Of a stretch of 51,415 nucleotides of DNA, positions 25,430-34,521 are shown piece by piece. A program made the position numbers and the translations under genes. The DNA comes from Solirubrobacter phytolaccae (GTDB lineage: Bacteria; Actinomycetota; Thermoleophilia; Solirubrobacterales; Solirubrobacteraceae). The DNA is taken from NCBI RefSeq assembly GCF_027587195.1, contig NZ_JAPDDP010000053.1, positions 1 to 51,415 of the forward strand, read 5' to 3'. The notes under the pieces were generated by a model. The model was not told the DNA's origin. It ran no database searches and saw only the letters and a program-made list of their open reading frames with translations. Numbering within the stretch: the stretch's first letter is position 1; every line of letters starts with the position of its first letter.

Positions 25430-27708
25430 ACGTCGTCGCCGACGTTGACCTCGACCTCGAGGATGCGGCCACCGCTGAAGGCGAAGCCGGCCGGATACTC
25501 CTGGCTCACGGGGTCGCTGGAGTCGCGCCCGATCGTGAGCCCCTCACCGCACAGCGCGAAGTGCCCGGGCTGCGTCTTCCACTCGCTCTCGGCGACGACC
25601 TCCTCGTCGATGTAGAGCTTGGCCACGCCGAGCGTCTCGTGGTGGTCGCCATGGGACGCCTTCTCGAACTCCACGCCGACCACGTGCCGGCCGGCCGCGA
25701 GCTCCTGCCCGGAGACGAGCTGCTGCTCCGGCGGGATGCCGATGAAGTTGTACGCGTACCAGAGCTTGTGGTCCTTGATGAACAGCGAATGGCCGCCGAA
25801 GCGCGCGCCCTGGGCGAAGATCACGCCCTCCGCCCCGCCGTTGCCACCGATCTCGACCTCGGCGAGGATCTTGTACGAGCGCCCACGCGTGTTCGCGGCC
25901 ACGAACTCCGGCACCTCGGTCGTGCCCGGGTAGTAGCGCCACACGCCGCCCGGCGGGATCATGGCCTCGGGCATCACGGCCACGAGCTCGGCGAGCGTGC
26001 GGTCGTCGAGCGGGAGCACGTCGTACTTGCCGGCCTCGACGAACCACAGGTCCACCAGCTGCTTGACCTTCTCGGGATGCTCGGCCGCGAGGTCGCGCGC
26101 CTCCGCGCGGTCGACGTCGGTGTTGAAGAGCTGCCAGGTCTCGTCGTCGAAACGGCCCGCGCCGAGGTTCGGGCCGCGCTCGGCCACGACCTTCCAGCCC
26201 TCGTGCCACAGGGCCCGGGTGCCGAACATCTCGTAGTACTGGATCCGCTTCATGGTCGCGGCGGCGGCGTCGTCGAACGAGTACCGCATCGACACGCCGG
26301 GCAACGCCGACTGCTCGTAGCCCTGGACCACGTCCGGGAACTCGACGCCGCAGCACTCGAGGATCGTCGGGACGATGTCCGTGCAGTGGTGGTACTGGTC
26401 GCGCACCTCGCCGCGGGCCTTGATCCCCGCCGGCCAGGAGATCACGAGCGGGTCGCTGACGCCGCCCTGGTACGTGTAGCGCTTGAACATCTTGAACGGC
26501 GTCGAGAACGCGACCGCCCAGCCGGTCGGGTAGTGGTTGTACGTCGACGGCGAGCCGAGCTCGTCGAGCTGCGTGAGGTTCTGCGCGATGTCGTCCGGAT
26601 AGGCGTTGAAGACCTTGTTCTCGTTCACCGACCCGTCCGGTGACCCCTCGCCCGAGGCGCCGTTGTCGGCGGCGTAGACGATCAACGTGTTCTCGAGCTG
26701 GCCGGACGCCTCGAGGTAGTCGACGATCCGCCCGACCTGCGCGTCGGTGTACTCGCTGAAGCCCGCGTACACCTCGGCCATGCGGCTGAACAGCCGCTGC
26801 TCGTCGGCGGACAGCGTGTCCCACGGGCGCACCTGATCCGTCGCGATCATCTGCCCCTCGGGCAGCGGGTTGATCGGCGTCAGCTCCGTGCCCTCCGGCA
26901 GGATCCCGCGCTCGACCATCCGCGGCAGCACCCAGTCGCGGTAGGCCTCGTAGCCGTCGTCGAACTGCCCCTTGTACTTGTCGATGTACTCCTGCGGCGC
27001 GTGGTGCGGGGCGTGGTTGGCGCCGGGGCAGAACCACATGTACCAGGGCTTGTCGGGGTGCGACTGCTTGGAGTCGCGGATGAACCCGAGTGCCTTGTCC
27101 GCGAGGTCCTTGGAGAGGTGGTAGCCCTCTTCCGGGGTCGCCGGCTGCTCGACGTAGTGGTTGTCCTCGGCGAGCGTCGGATACCACTGGTTGGTCTCAC
27201 CGCCGAGGAAGCCGTAGAAGCGATCGAACCCGCGCGCGAGCGGCCAGTGCTTCTTGGAGCCGCCCATCGCCCAGTCCTCGAGCGGCACGTTGTGGTTCTT
27301 GCCGACCCAGAACGTGTTCCAGCCGTTCTCCCGCAGCACCTCGGCCATCGTCGCGTTCTCCATCGGGATCATCCCGGTGTGCCCCGGGAAGCCCTGCGCG
27401 CCCTCGGCGATCTGCGCGAAGCCGTTCTGATGGTGGTTGCGCCCGGTCAGGAAGCACGAGCGCGTCGGCGAGCACAGCGCGGTCGTGTGCCACTGGCTGT
27501 AGGTGAGCCCGTTCGCGGCCAGGCGGTCGAGCGTGGGCATGTTGATGCGCCCGCCGTACGCCGACCAGGCCGCGAGCCCGGTGTCGTCATAGAGCACGAC
27601 GAGCACGTTGGGCGCGCCGGCCGGCGCGGGCTCGTCCCGGAACGCGTCCCAATCCATGACGGAGTCGCGGACATCGAGGTTGATGACACCCTTGAACGGC
27701 CTGGCCAC
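25381..27708 (-). CDS. type I sulfatase (arylsulfatase-like), 1 of 2
   Basis: The 775-residue protein has the sulfatase motif CSPTRS, with Cys79 as the residue converted to formylglycine, a second signature GKNHNVPLEDW, metal ligands Asp41/Asp42 (LYDDTG) and DN in YAADNGASGEGS. The C-terminal 200 residues form a jelly-roll-like domain (GGAEGVIFAQGARFGGHSLFIKDHKLWYAYNF). No signal peptide is visible, so it is probably cytoplasmic or exported in a folded form. It removes sulfate from an aryl or alkyl sulfate ester. It needs a formylglycine-generating enzyme, which is not in this window. Start is GTG 27708 with AAGGGA upstream. Confidence 0.93.
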   Translation of the reverse strand: MARPFKGVINLDVRDSVMDWDAFRDEPAPAGAPNVLVVLYDDTGLAAWSAYGGRINMPTLDRLAANGLTYSQWHTTALCSPTRSCFLTGRNHHQNGFAQIAEGAQGFPGHTGMIPMENATMAEVLRENGWNTFWVGKNHNVPLEDWAMGGSKKHWPLARGFDRFYGFLGGETNQWYPTLAEDNHYVEQPATPEEGYHLSKDLADKALGFIRDSKQSHPDKPWYMWFCPGANHAPHHAPQEYIDKYKGQFDDGYEAYRDWVLPRMVERGILPEGTELTPINPLPEGQMIATDQVRPWDTLSADEQRLFSRMAEVYAGFSEYTDAQVGRIVDYLEASGQLENTLIVYAADNGASGEGSPDGSVNENKVFNAYPDDIAQNLTQLDELGSPSTYNHYPTGWAVAFSTPFKMFKRYTYQGGVSDPLVISWPAGIKARGEVRDQYHHCTDIVPTILECCGVEFPDVVQGYEQSALPGVSMRYSFDDAAAATMKRIQYYEMFGTRALWHEGWKVVAERGPNLGAGRFDDETWQLFNTDVDRAEARDLAAEHPEKVKQLVDLWFVEAGKYDVLPLDDRTLAELVAVMPEAMIPPGGVWRYYPGTTEVPEFVAANTRGRSYKILAEVEIGGNGGAEGVIFAQGARFGGHSLFIKDHKLWYAYNFIGIPPEQQLVSGQELAAGRHVVGVEFEKASHGDHHETLGVAKLYIDEEVVAESEWKTQPGHFALCGEGLTIGRDSSDPVSQEYPAGFAFSGGRILEVEVNVGDDVYLDVERELAAALARD

Positions 27709-27772
27709 GATGCGTTTTCCCTTCGTCTCTTGATGTCCACTGCGGTCTATCGAGCGTCGAGGTGGGCGGGGG

Positions 27773-27789
27773 TCACCCGCGTGGAGTGA
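27773..27789. promoter_or_regulatory. dyad c (TCACCC-GCGTG-GAGTGA), promoter of sulfatase 1
   Basis: The dyad lies between the sulfatase start (27708) and the stop of the upstream gene (27794). On the minus strand TAGACC (27744-27749) is 23 nt away; it lacks the final T. The start codon is 35 nt beyond that hexamer and has its own Shine-Dalgarno site, so this transcript would have a leader. It is the one dyad not placed in a divergent space. Confidence 0.65.
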
Positions 27790-27793
27790 CCCG

Positions 27794-29998
27794 TCATCCG
27801 GTGAAGCGCGGCGCGGTCGGGGCGGACACGATCACCGTCGCCTGGGCGAGGTTGTTCGCCAGGTCGGGGTCGTCGCTGGCGCTGGACACGGCGACCTGGT
27901 TGACGCGGCGCCCGGGATCGCCCGCGACGGCGTCGACGGTGATCACGGCCTGCCCGCCGGGCCGCAACGTCCCGAGCGAGCAGTTCGCCGGTCGCGTCCC
28001 GGTGCAGGTGCCACGCGTCGAGGACAGGCGCAGCTCAGCGGTGTTCGGCGGTTGCAGCTCGCTGACCACCACCTGCAACGCCGGGTCCGGGCCGCGGTTG
28101 ACGACCGTGATCGTGTACTGGACGGCCTGCCCGGGGCGTGCCGACCGCGGTGCGGCGCGCTTGGTCACCGCCAGGTCCGCGTTCGGGCCGTCGGCGGGGA
28201 GCACCTGGCCCTGGTCCGGTGTCGGAATCGGCGGGACCGGCGCCGGCGATGGCGACGTCGTCGGGACCGGCGATGGTGGCGCCGGGGTCGGGGTCGGCGT
28301 CGGCGTGGGTTCCGGGGGCGTCGGTCCCACGGTGATGAAGCGGTTGATGAACGTGCAGTCCTTGCGCGGGTCCGCGCGGGTCAACCGCACCTGCGTGCGG
28401 CCCTGCGCGTTCGGCACCGGGCTCCCGTCGCACAGCACCGCTTCGAGGCGCCAGAAGCCCTCGTCCGTCACTTGGCGCCCCAGCTCGCGGATGTCGTAGA
28501 CGCCGAGCGGCAGCGCGGTCGTGTCGTCGCCCGTCGCCGTGACGGGGACGACCTGGCGCTGCACCCGGGCGCGCTGACGGTGGGTCACCGTGTTGTCGCC
28601 CCGCGGCGAGATCTGGAAGAACGCCGTGCCGATGTTGCCGATCGCGACCTTGCGGATGCGCAGCGCCCCGGACGGGATGAACTCGTTGGTGAACTCGCAC
28701 GCGACGCCTTCGCCCGCGCCCACCCTGAAGCGCACGGGCTCCAGCGGGTCGAACGCGCGGCCGTCGCACGACGCCTTCGCCGGCCGCCAGCGGCCCTCGG
28801 CGGTCCGTGCGGGTAGGCGTTCGGTCACCGTGTAGGCGCCGGGAGATCCCGCGAGCGGCGCGCCGGCCACCGGGACGCCGATCCGGGTCGTCGCGATCGT
28901 CTGGCTCCCGCTGTCAGGCCCGCTGATGTCGAAGCGGAAGCTGCCGACGCCGCCGAGCGTGCGCTTGACCAGCTGCAGCCCCGCGGCGGGCGGGGTCAGC
29001 CGATTCGTGTACGTGCACGTGACCGTGTCCAGCGCGCCCAACGTCACCCGCGCCTCACCCGAGGCCACCGACGTCACGGACGTGCTCGCGCCGGTCGCCG
29101 ACACACACGCGAGGCCGCTCAGCGACCAGCCCACCGGGACCTCCTCGGTGAACGTCCACGGCTGGTTCGGATCAGCGGCCCGGTAGAACGTCTCTTCGGC
29201 GGGCCGGCCGTCGGAGGCCGACAGCGTGAAGTGATGGTCCTCCGTGTAGGAGATGTTGCCGGTGAAGCCGAAGTCCTGGGAAGCGGTGGCGTCGGGGTCG
29301 TCGACGACCTTGCGGACGATGATCGTCCCGCTCGTCGGCGGCGGCTCGACGTAGTACGCGTAGCAGAGGACGTGCCTGACGCCGTTGGGGTAGGCGATGA
29401 ACTCGACGTTGTCGCCGTTGAGGTTGTCGACCGCGCACCGCAGCGCCGCGAAGCCGTACTGCTGCGGGTAGACCTTGTCGAGCACCGGGTCGTCGACCGC
29501 GCCGCCCTGCAGCCACAACGATTGGTACGCCTGTGAGCGCTGCGCCTGGTCCCCCGTCAACGCCACCGTGACGGCGCCCGGGAGATCGACCCCGACCGGC
29601 GCGCCGACGCGGTCGAGCAGCGGCGTCGAGGCCTGCGTGAGGATCGGCGTGGCGTACGGGTTGGTGACCTTCGAGAGCGACCCCCAGGTCCCGTTGACGG
29701 CCTGCGTCTGGTAGCCGGTGCCCAGCACGAAACGCCAGTTCACGAGCGGGCGGCACCGCGGCTGGCCCTCGATCTCCTTGGCGGCGGAGATCAGCTCGCC
29801 GTTCACGTAGAGCGTGTCCGCGCCGAGGTCCTTCAGGCTCTCCTGGATGTCGTTGCGCGCGAGGTTGGCGCGCACCGCGTCGTAGCTCGGGCACGCCCGC
29901 GCGGCGTAGGTCACCAGCCGCTGCTGCTGCGCGCCGGCGGCCGGCGTGAGCACCGCGGCGCCCACGATCGCGACGGCCAGGACTCTCAATGCACCCAT
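27794..29998 (-). CDS. large secreted surface protein with prealbumin-like repeats and a DUF11 domain
   Basis: The 734-residue protein starts at ATG 29998 with a signal peptide (AAVLTPAAGAQQ). About 200 residues follow with two Cys-rich regions (YAARACPSYDAVRANL, ALRCAVDNLNGDNVEF). Then come three SpaA/prealbumin-like repeats, each beginning like GTIIVRKVVDDPDA, GLQLVKRTLGGVG, GALRIRKVAIGNIG and ending near CTYTN, CEFTNEF, CTFINRF. A Pro/Thr linker (PTPTPTPTPAPP) leads to a C-terminal DUF11 domain (DLAVTKRAAPRSARPGQAVQYTITVVNRGPDPALQ). No sortase motif or membrane anchor is visible. Such proteins serve as surface or matrix structures. It overlaps the L,D-transpeptidase gene by 13 bp. Confidence 0.85.
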   Translation of the reverse strand: MGALRVLAVAIVGAAVLTPAAGAQQQRLVTYAARACPSYDAVRANLARNDIQESLKDLGADTLYVNGELISAAKEIEGQPRCRPLVNWRFVLGTGYQTQAVNGTWGSLSKVTNPYATPILTQASTPLLDRVGAPVGVDLPGAVTVALTGDQAQRSQAYQSLWLQGGAVDDPVLDKVYPQQYGFAALRCAVDNLNGDNVEFIAYPNGVRHVLCYAYYVEPPPTSGTIIVRKVVDDPDATASQDFGFTGNISYTEDHHFTLSASDGRPAEETFYRAADPNQPWTFTEEVPVGWSLSGLACVSATGASTSVTSVASGEARVTLGALDTVTCTYTNRLTPPAAGLQLVKRTLGGVGSFRFDISGPDSGSQTIATTRIGVPVAGAPLAGSPGAYTVTERLPARTAEGRWRPAKASCDGRAFDPLEPVRFRVGAGEGVACEFTNEFIPSGALRIRKVAIGNIGTAFFQISPRGDNTVTHRQRARVQRQVVPVTATGDDTTALPLGVYDIRELGRQVTDEGFWRLEAVLCDGSPVPNAQGRTQVRLTRADPRKDCTFINRFITVGPTPPEPTPTPTPTPAPPSPVPTTSPSPAPVPPIPTPDQGQVLPADGPNADLAVTKRAAPRSARPGQAVQYTITVVNRGPDPALQVVVSELQPPNTAELRLSSTRGTCTGTRPANCSLGTLRPGGQAVITVDAVAGDPGRRVNQVAVSSASDDPDLANNLAQATVIVSAPTAPRFTG

Positions 29999-30675
29999 AT
30001 CGGCGTCCCCAGTGGGAGGCGACGCACCAGCGCGGCGACGTCGCGGTTGGCGAGGCGCACGCAGCCGTGCGATGGCCGCCCCGGGATCAGGTCCGGCCGG
30101 TCCGTGCCGTGGATCCCGACGACTCCACCGCCGGGCCAGTCCGAGAGCGCCGAGTACGCGCTCGTGCCGATCGCCCACGGTCCGTAGCGGGCGCCGTCAC
30201 CGCGCAGCTTCTCGCGCACGTAGAAGCGTCCGGCCGGAGTCGGCGTGCCCTGCGCGCCGACGCCCACCCGCGCCGTCCAGACGACGCGGCCGTCCCGGCG
30301 CAGCCAAGCGCGCAGGCGCGTCCGGTCGATCTCGAGCGCCGTCCGCACGACCCGCAGGCGCGAGAGGTACGCGCGCGGAACCCAGCCTCTCGAGCCGTTC
30401 GGCCGGCGCGGCAGCCGCAGCTCGATCCACCGCCGGCCGTCGGCGCCGACCCGGTCGCGCAACGCGAGATACAGCTCGGGGCGACCGTCCTCGGTGAGCG
30501 CGCGCAGGCGCACGACCCGTCGCGCCGCCGTGCTGGGCGCGCTCCGCGCCCAGCCCAGCCGCTCGGGGTACGCCCAGCGGCTCAGCGTGTGCTCGTCCGA
30601 CAGCCGCTCGGCCTGCGCAGGCTGAGTCCACGCCACCGTGGCCACGACCGCCAATGCCAGCGACGCCCTCCTCAT
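29986..30675 (-). CDS. secreted L,D-transpeptidase (YkuD domain)
   Basis: The 229-residue protein has a signal peptide (about residues 1-22), a region of about 85 residues with an SH3-like look (SRGWVPRAYLSRL), and a YkuD domain (about 112-229). The catalytic motif is complete: His189 in GIHGTDRPD and SHGCVRL with Cys205. It forms 3-3 cross-links in peptidoglycan or attaches proteins to it. It is the first gene behind dyad d on the minus strand and overlaps the surface-protein gene, so it may anchor or support that protein; this link is inference from position. Confidence 0.93.
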   Translation of the reverse strand: MRRASLALAVVATVAWTQPAQAERLSDEHTLSRWAYPERLGWARSAPSTAARRVVRLRALTEDGRPELYLALRDRVGADGRRWIELRLPRRPNGSRGWVPRAYLSRLRVVRTALEIDRTRLRAWLRRDGRVVWTARVGVGAQGTPTPAGRFYVREKLRGDGARYGPWAIGTSAYSALSDWPGGGVVGIHGTDRPDLIPGRPSHGCVRLANRDVAALVRRLPLGTPIWVH

Positions 30676-30714
30676 CGCCCGGCGAAGTCTCCGTGGTGGC
30701 GGGGTGAGTGAAGA

Positions 30715-30731
30715 TCACCCGCCGGGGGCGA
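30715..30731. promoter_or_regulatory. dyad d (TCACCC-GCCGG-GGGCGA), YkuD/DUF389 divergent promoter
   Basis: On the plus side CACGAT (30755-30760) lies 23 nt from the dyad and GTG 30768 follows 7 nt later. On the minus side GAGACT (30686-30691, minus-strand reading) lies 23 nt away and the YkuD ATG follows 10 nt later. Both directions fit the family layout. Confidence 0.8.
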
Positions 30732-30767
30732 CGCCCGGTCCACTCCGACCCCGACACGATGCAAGCC

Positions 30768-31769
30768 GTGTCGATCGTGACCGGCTCGCGCATCACGCAC
30801 TGGCTCGGCGGCGAGCTGCGCACCGCCGACGAGGTGCGCGACGCGGTCTATCTGGACGCGCCGCCGAAGCTCACGCGCTTCTGGCTGCTGCTCGTCCTGT
30901 CGGCGGTGATCGCGTCCGCCGGCGTGATCGGCAACTCGACCGCGACGGTGATCGGCGCCATGATCATCGCGCCGCTCGCGACCCCGATCCAGGGCATCGC
31001 CGTGGCCCTGGCCGGCGGGGAGCTCGCCGCGCTGCTGAAGTCGGCGAGCACGCTGGTGACCGCCGCTGTGGCCGTAGCGGCGCTGGGCGCCGTCGCGAGC
31101 TGGGTGCTCCCCGAGGTCGTCCCGGCGGCGTCCAACGGGCAGATCACGAGCCGTGTGTCACCGACCGTCATCGACCTCGTGGCCGCCGCCGCGACGGGCC
31201 TGGCGGGTTCGCTCGCGATCGCGCGCCGCGACATCGGCGACATCCTGCCGGGCGTCGCGATCGCGATCTCGCTCGTGCCGCCGCTGGCCGTCGTCGGCAT
31301 CACCGCCGCCGACGGCGCCTGGCACGACACCGTCGGGGCACTGCTGCTGTTCACGACCAACGTGCTCGCGATCATCGTCGCCGGGACGCTGCTGTACTCG
31401 CTGCTCGAGCTGCTTCCGCAGGCGGCGGACGCGCCGAGCATGCGCCGCCGCCCGGTGTACCTCGTGGTCGCCGTCGCCGGCGCCGTGGTCGTCCTCGCGC
31501 TCAGCGTCGTGACCTACCGCACGGTGCAGCTCCATCAGCGCGAGGCGTCGGCGCGCGCGATCGCGACGAGCTGGGCCGAGCGCGGCGGCGAGGCGCTGAT
31601 CGGGGTGCGCTACGAGGGCGAGGCGCTCGTGGTGCACGTCGAAGGCGACGCCCCGGGCGCAGGCGACGCGCAGCTCCTCTCCGCGCTGACGGGTGCCGTC
31701 CCGGCCGGGACGCCGGTGGAGCTCAACCGGGTTCCGGGGGAGCGCCGAGCGCTGGGGACCGTTCCGTGA
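30768..31769 (+). CDS. DUF389 family membrane protein
   Basis: The 333-residue protein has the DUF389 core: RFWLLLVLSAVIASAGVIGNSTATVIGAMIIAPLATPIQGIAVAL, SPTVIDLVAAAATGLAGSLAIARRDIGDILPGVAIAISLVPPLAVVGI, and NVLAIIVAGTLLY, giving about six or seven helices, then a soluble C-terminal domain of about 90 residues. Function is unknown; a transport role is assumed for the family. GTG 30768 is chosen because it keeps the dyad spacing; ATG 30759 lies in the same frame but overlaps the -10-like hexamer. A GTG at 30708 would place the dyad inside the gene. Confidence 0.87.
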   Translation: MSIVTGSRITHWLGGELRTADEVRDAVYLDAPPKLTRFWLLLVLSAVIASAGVIGNSTATVIGAMIIAPLATPIQGIAVALAGGELAALLKSASTLVTAAVAVAALGAVASWVLPEVVPAASNGQITSRVSPTVIDLVAAAATGLAGSLAIARRDIGDILPGVAIAISLVPPLAVVGITAADGAWHDTVGALLLFTTNVLAIIVAGTLLYSLLELLPQAADAPSMRRRPVYLVVAVAGAVVVLALSVVTYRTVQLHQREASARAIATSWAERGGEALIGVRYEGEALVVHVEGDAPGAGDAQLLSALTGAVPAGTPVELNRVPGERRALGTVP

Positions 31770-31833
31770 GCCGTCGTGGTCGAGATCACCGGGATGTTCG
31801 GTTAGCGGTCGATTCCGGGCACAACCTCTTCTT

Positions 31834-32130
31834 GTGTCCGATGTCTGGTCGCCGGGGCTCTCGCTGCGCGAGTCAGCCGGCCGTTGTCACCTCACCCTCG
31901 CCGGGCTCACCTACGGCGTCGGGTTCTCCCTCCAAGAAGCCGCCGACGACCTGATCGCGCGGCTCGTCGGCATCGTGCTCGGCGCCCGCTCCTCCGGGTT
32001 CCAGCACACCGCCGAGCTCGGCCCGCCCGACCTGAACCTGGTCGAGTTCATCTCCGAGCTCGGCGACATCGCGGCGCGGGGCGAGGACATCCGCCCGCGC
32101 GTGTTCACTGGAGCGCCATCGCCAGGTTGA
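31834..32130 (+). CDS. small conserved hypothetical protein
   Basis: The 98-residue soluble protein starts at GTG 31834 and contains SAGRCHLTLAGLTYGVGFSLQEAADDLIARLVGIVLGARSSGF and ELGPPDLNLVEFISELGDIAARGEDIRPRVF. I recall similar proteins in related actinobacteria but no function. A HicB-like beginning (a short strand pair followed by LQEAADDLIARL) is visible, which might mean an antitoxin-like fold, but no toxin gene is adjacent. It lies 64 bp after the DUF389 gene and its end overlaps sulfatase 2 by 26 bp. Confidence 0.65.
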   Translation: MSDVWSPGLSLRESAGRCHLTLAGLTYGVGFSLQEAADDLIARLVGIVLGARSSGFQHTAELGPPDLNLVEFISELGDIAARGEDIRPRVFTGAPSPG

Positions 32131-34450
32131 CCCGGTCCTCGGGCCGGATCAGGTGGTTGTGGTCGTCGAGGCCGAGGTCGATCTCGACCCACTCGACCTC
32201 GCCGCTGAACTCGCGCTGGGAGTAGTCGGTGGTGACGGGCGAGCCGAACTCGTTGCCGACGTCGCACGTCTCGTCGGCGCTGAACAGGAACGCCTCGGTG
32301 CGCTCGATGTGGCCGGAGCCGACCGCGTTGCCGTCGATGTAGAGCGTCGCCTCACCGCCCTTGCCGACGCCGCCGCCGTCGTAGGTGAACTCCATCCGCA
32401 CCTGGTGGTCGCCGGGCGGCACCGCCTCGCTCGCCGCGACCGAGTACTCGTCGAGCCCGAAGAAGTTGTACGTGTACTTGGGCTTGCCGTCCTTGAGGTA
32501 GAGCGACTGGCCGCCGGAGACGCCGCCCTGGGCGACGATCACGCCCTCCGCCCCGCCCTCGGGCACCTTGACCTGGGCCGTGAGCGAGAACGACGTGTTC
32601 TTCATCATCAGCACGCTGTTCTCGGTCAGGCGGCCCATGCCGCCGAACAGCAGCTGGCGCTTGCCGTGCACGAGCGTCGGCCGGCCCGCCGACTCGGGCA
32701 GGCCGCGCTCGACGAAGCGGTCGTCGAGCGGCACGACGTTGTACTTGACGGCCTCGATCAGCCACAGCCGCTGCAGGTCGTGCAGCTTGTCCGGGAACTC
32801 CGCCGCGACGTCGCGCGCCTGCGTCCAGTCGCTGCGCGTGTCGTAGAGCTCCCAGACGTCGTCGTCGAACGCCGGCAGCTCGTGGGCGCCGGTCTCCCAC
32901 GGCGTCCGGTGCTTGGTGACCGCGGTCCAGCCCTTGTGGTAGATGCCGCGGTTGCCGAACATCTCGAAGTACTGCGTCTCGTGGCGCTCGGGCGCGCTCG
33001 CGTCGTCGAACGAGTAGTTCATCGCAACGCCCTCGATCGGCTTCTGCATCACGCCGTTGACGAAGGTCGGGTGCGGCAGCCCGGCGGCCTCCAGCACGGT
33101 CGGCGCGATGTCGATCACGTGATGGAACTGGTCGCGCGTCTCGCCGCTCGCGCTGAACCCGTGCGGCCAGTGCACGATCGTGCCGTTGCGGGTGCCGCCG
33201 AAGTGCGACGCGACCTGCTTGGTCCACTGGTACGGCGTGTCCATCGCGTGCGCCCAGCCGACCGCATAGTGGTTGTAGGCCTCGGGCCCGCCGAACTGGT
33301 CGATCTTCGCCGCCATCACGTCCGCGGTCTCCAGCGCCGCGAACCCGCCGAGCGTGATCATCTCGTTGAACGTGCCCTGCAGCGACCCTTCGGCGGACGC
33401 GCCGTTGTCGCCGATGATCGTGATGACCATCGTGTCCTCGAGGATGTGCAGGTCCTCGAGCGCGTCGAGCAGCTCGCCGATGTGGTGGTCGGTGTTCTCG
33501 AGGAAGCCCGCGTAGACCTCCATCTGGCGGGCGAGCACCGGCTTGAGCTCGTCCGCGATGTCGTCCCAGGCGGGGATGCCGGGGCTGCGCTCGGTCAGCT
33601 CGGCGTCGGCCGGGATCACGCCCAGCTCCTTCTGGCGCGCGAACGTGCGCTCGCGCAGCGCGTCCCAGCCGTCGTCGAACACGCCGTGGTACTTGTCCGC
33701 CCAGTCCTTGGGCACGTGGTGCGGCGCGTGGGTGGCGCCCGGCGCGTAGTAGGCGAAGAACGGCCGGTCGGGCATGAGCGCCTTCTGCTGGCGCATCCAC
33801 TTGATCGCGTGCGCCGACAGGTCGTCGTTGAGGTAGTAGCCGTCCTCGGGCGTGCCCCACGGCTCGACCGGCGTCGTGCCCTCGTACAGCGCCGGATACC
33901 ACTGGTTGGTCTCGCCGCCGAGGAAGCCGTAGAAGTAGTCGAAGCCCATCCCGGTCGGCCACTGGCGGTACGGCCCCATCGGGCTCGTCTCCCACACCGG
34001 CACCTCGTGGCACTTGCCGAACTGCGCGGTGCTGTACCCGTTGAGGTTGAGCGTCCGCGCGAGCGGGGCGCACGTGTTCGGCCAGATCGAGTTGTTGCCG
34101 GGCGCGCTGGTGGCCAGCTCGGTGATGTTGCCCATGCCGACGCTGTGGTGGTTGCGGCCCGTCAGCAGCGCGCTGCGGGTGGGTGAGCACAGCGCCGTGG
34201 TGTGGAAGCGCGTGTACTTGAGGCCCTGCTTGGCGAGGCGCTCGAAGTTCGGGGTCTGGCACGGGCCGCCGAACGCGCTGCTCGCGCCGAAGCCGACGTC
34301 GTCGATCAGGACGAGCAGGACGTTGGGAGCGCCCTGGGGCGGCAGCAGCGGGGTGATCGGCGGATAGCGCGTATCCGGATCCTTGGCGTCGTAGGTGGTC
34401 AGCCCCGGTGCCGGGATGTCCGGGATCGGCAGCACGTCGCGCGAATGCAT
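32105..34450 (-). CDS. type I sulfatase (arylsulfatase-like), 2 of 2
   Basis: The 781-residue protein is homologous along its length to sulfatase 1. Cys88 in TALCSPTRS is the formylglycine site, Asp50/Asp51 (LIDDVG) and DN in IGDNGASAEGS are metal ligands, GKCHEVPVWE is the second signature, and the C-terminal jelly-roll-like domain (GGAEGVIVAQGGVSGGQSLYLKDGKPKYTYNF) is kept. No signal peptide is seen. Start ATG 34450 lies 6 nt after a -10-like hexamer and 35 nt from dyad e; a GGGAG stretch also precedes it. It probably has a different ester substrate from sulfatase 1, since the active-site surroundings differ. Confidence 0.93.
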   Translation of the reverse strand: MHSRDVLPIPDIPAPGLTTYDAKDPDTRYPPITPLLPPQGAPNVLLVLIDDVGFGASSAFGGPCQTPNFERLAKQGLKYTRFHTTALCSPTRSALLTGRNHHSVGMGNITELATSAPGNNSIWPNTCAPLARTLNLNGYSTAQFGKCHEVPVWETSPMGPYRQWPTGMGFDYFYGFLGGETNQWYPALYEGTTPVEPWGTPEDGYYLNDDLSAHAIKWMRQQKALMPDRPFFAYYAPGATHAPHHVPKDWADKYHGVFDDGWDALRERTFARQKELGVIPADAELTERSPGIPAWDDIADELKPVLARQMEVYAGFLENTDHHIGELLDALEDLHILEDTMVITIIGDNGASAEGSLQGTFNEMITLGGFAALETADVMAAKIDQFGGPEAYNHYAVGWAHAMDTPYQWTKQVASHFGGTRNGTIVHWPHGFSASGETRDQFHHVIDIAPTVLEAAGLPHPTFVNGVMQKPIEGVAMNYSFDDASAPERHETQYFEMFGNRGIYHKGWTAVTKHRTPWETGAHELPAFDDDVWELYDTRSDWTQARDVAAEFPDKLHDLQRLWLIEAVKYNVVPLDDRFVERGLPESAGRPTLVHGKRQLLFGGMGRLTENSVLMMKNTSFSLTAQVKVPEGGAEGVIVAQGGVSGGQSLYLKDGKPKYTYNFFGLDEYSVAASEAVPPGDHQVRMEFTYDGGGVGKGGEATLYIDGNAVGSGHIERTEAFLFSADETCDVGNEFGSPVTTDYSQREFSGEVEWVEIDLGLDDHNHLIRPEDRVNLAMALQ

Positions 34451-34485
34451 GCCGACAGGCTCCCGCCGGACCGGGCGACTGCTCA

Positions 34486-34502
34486 TCACCCCGTGCGGGC
34501 GA
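34486..34502. promoter_or_regulatory. dyad e (TCACCC-CGTGC-GGGCGA), sulfatase 2/ZIP-regulator divergent promoter
   Basis: On the minus side GAGCCT (34457-34462) lies 23 nt from the dyad and ATG 34450 follows 6 nt later, the standard layout. The plus side differs: TAGCGT (34509-34514) lies only 6 nt from the dyad and 7 nt before ATG 34522, so the TCACCC half would occupy the -35 position with a 17-nt spacer. Confidence 0.78.
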
Positions 34503-34521
34503 AGCGGGTAGCGTGCGCTCC

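Noticed and set aside
30708-30767. Upstream starts for DUF389 (GTG 30708, ATG 30759)
   Set aside because: GTG 30708 would place dyad d inside the gene, and ATG 30759 overlaps the predicted -10 hexamer. GTG 30768 keeps the common spacing, though ATG 30759 cannot be excluded.
31892-31908. Dyad-like sequence TCACCC-TCGCC-GGGCTC inside the small gene at 31834-32130
   Set aside because: The right half lacks the invariant GA and it lies in coding sequence; no hexamer or start codon follows at the expected distance.
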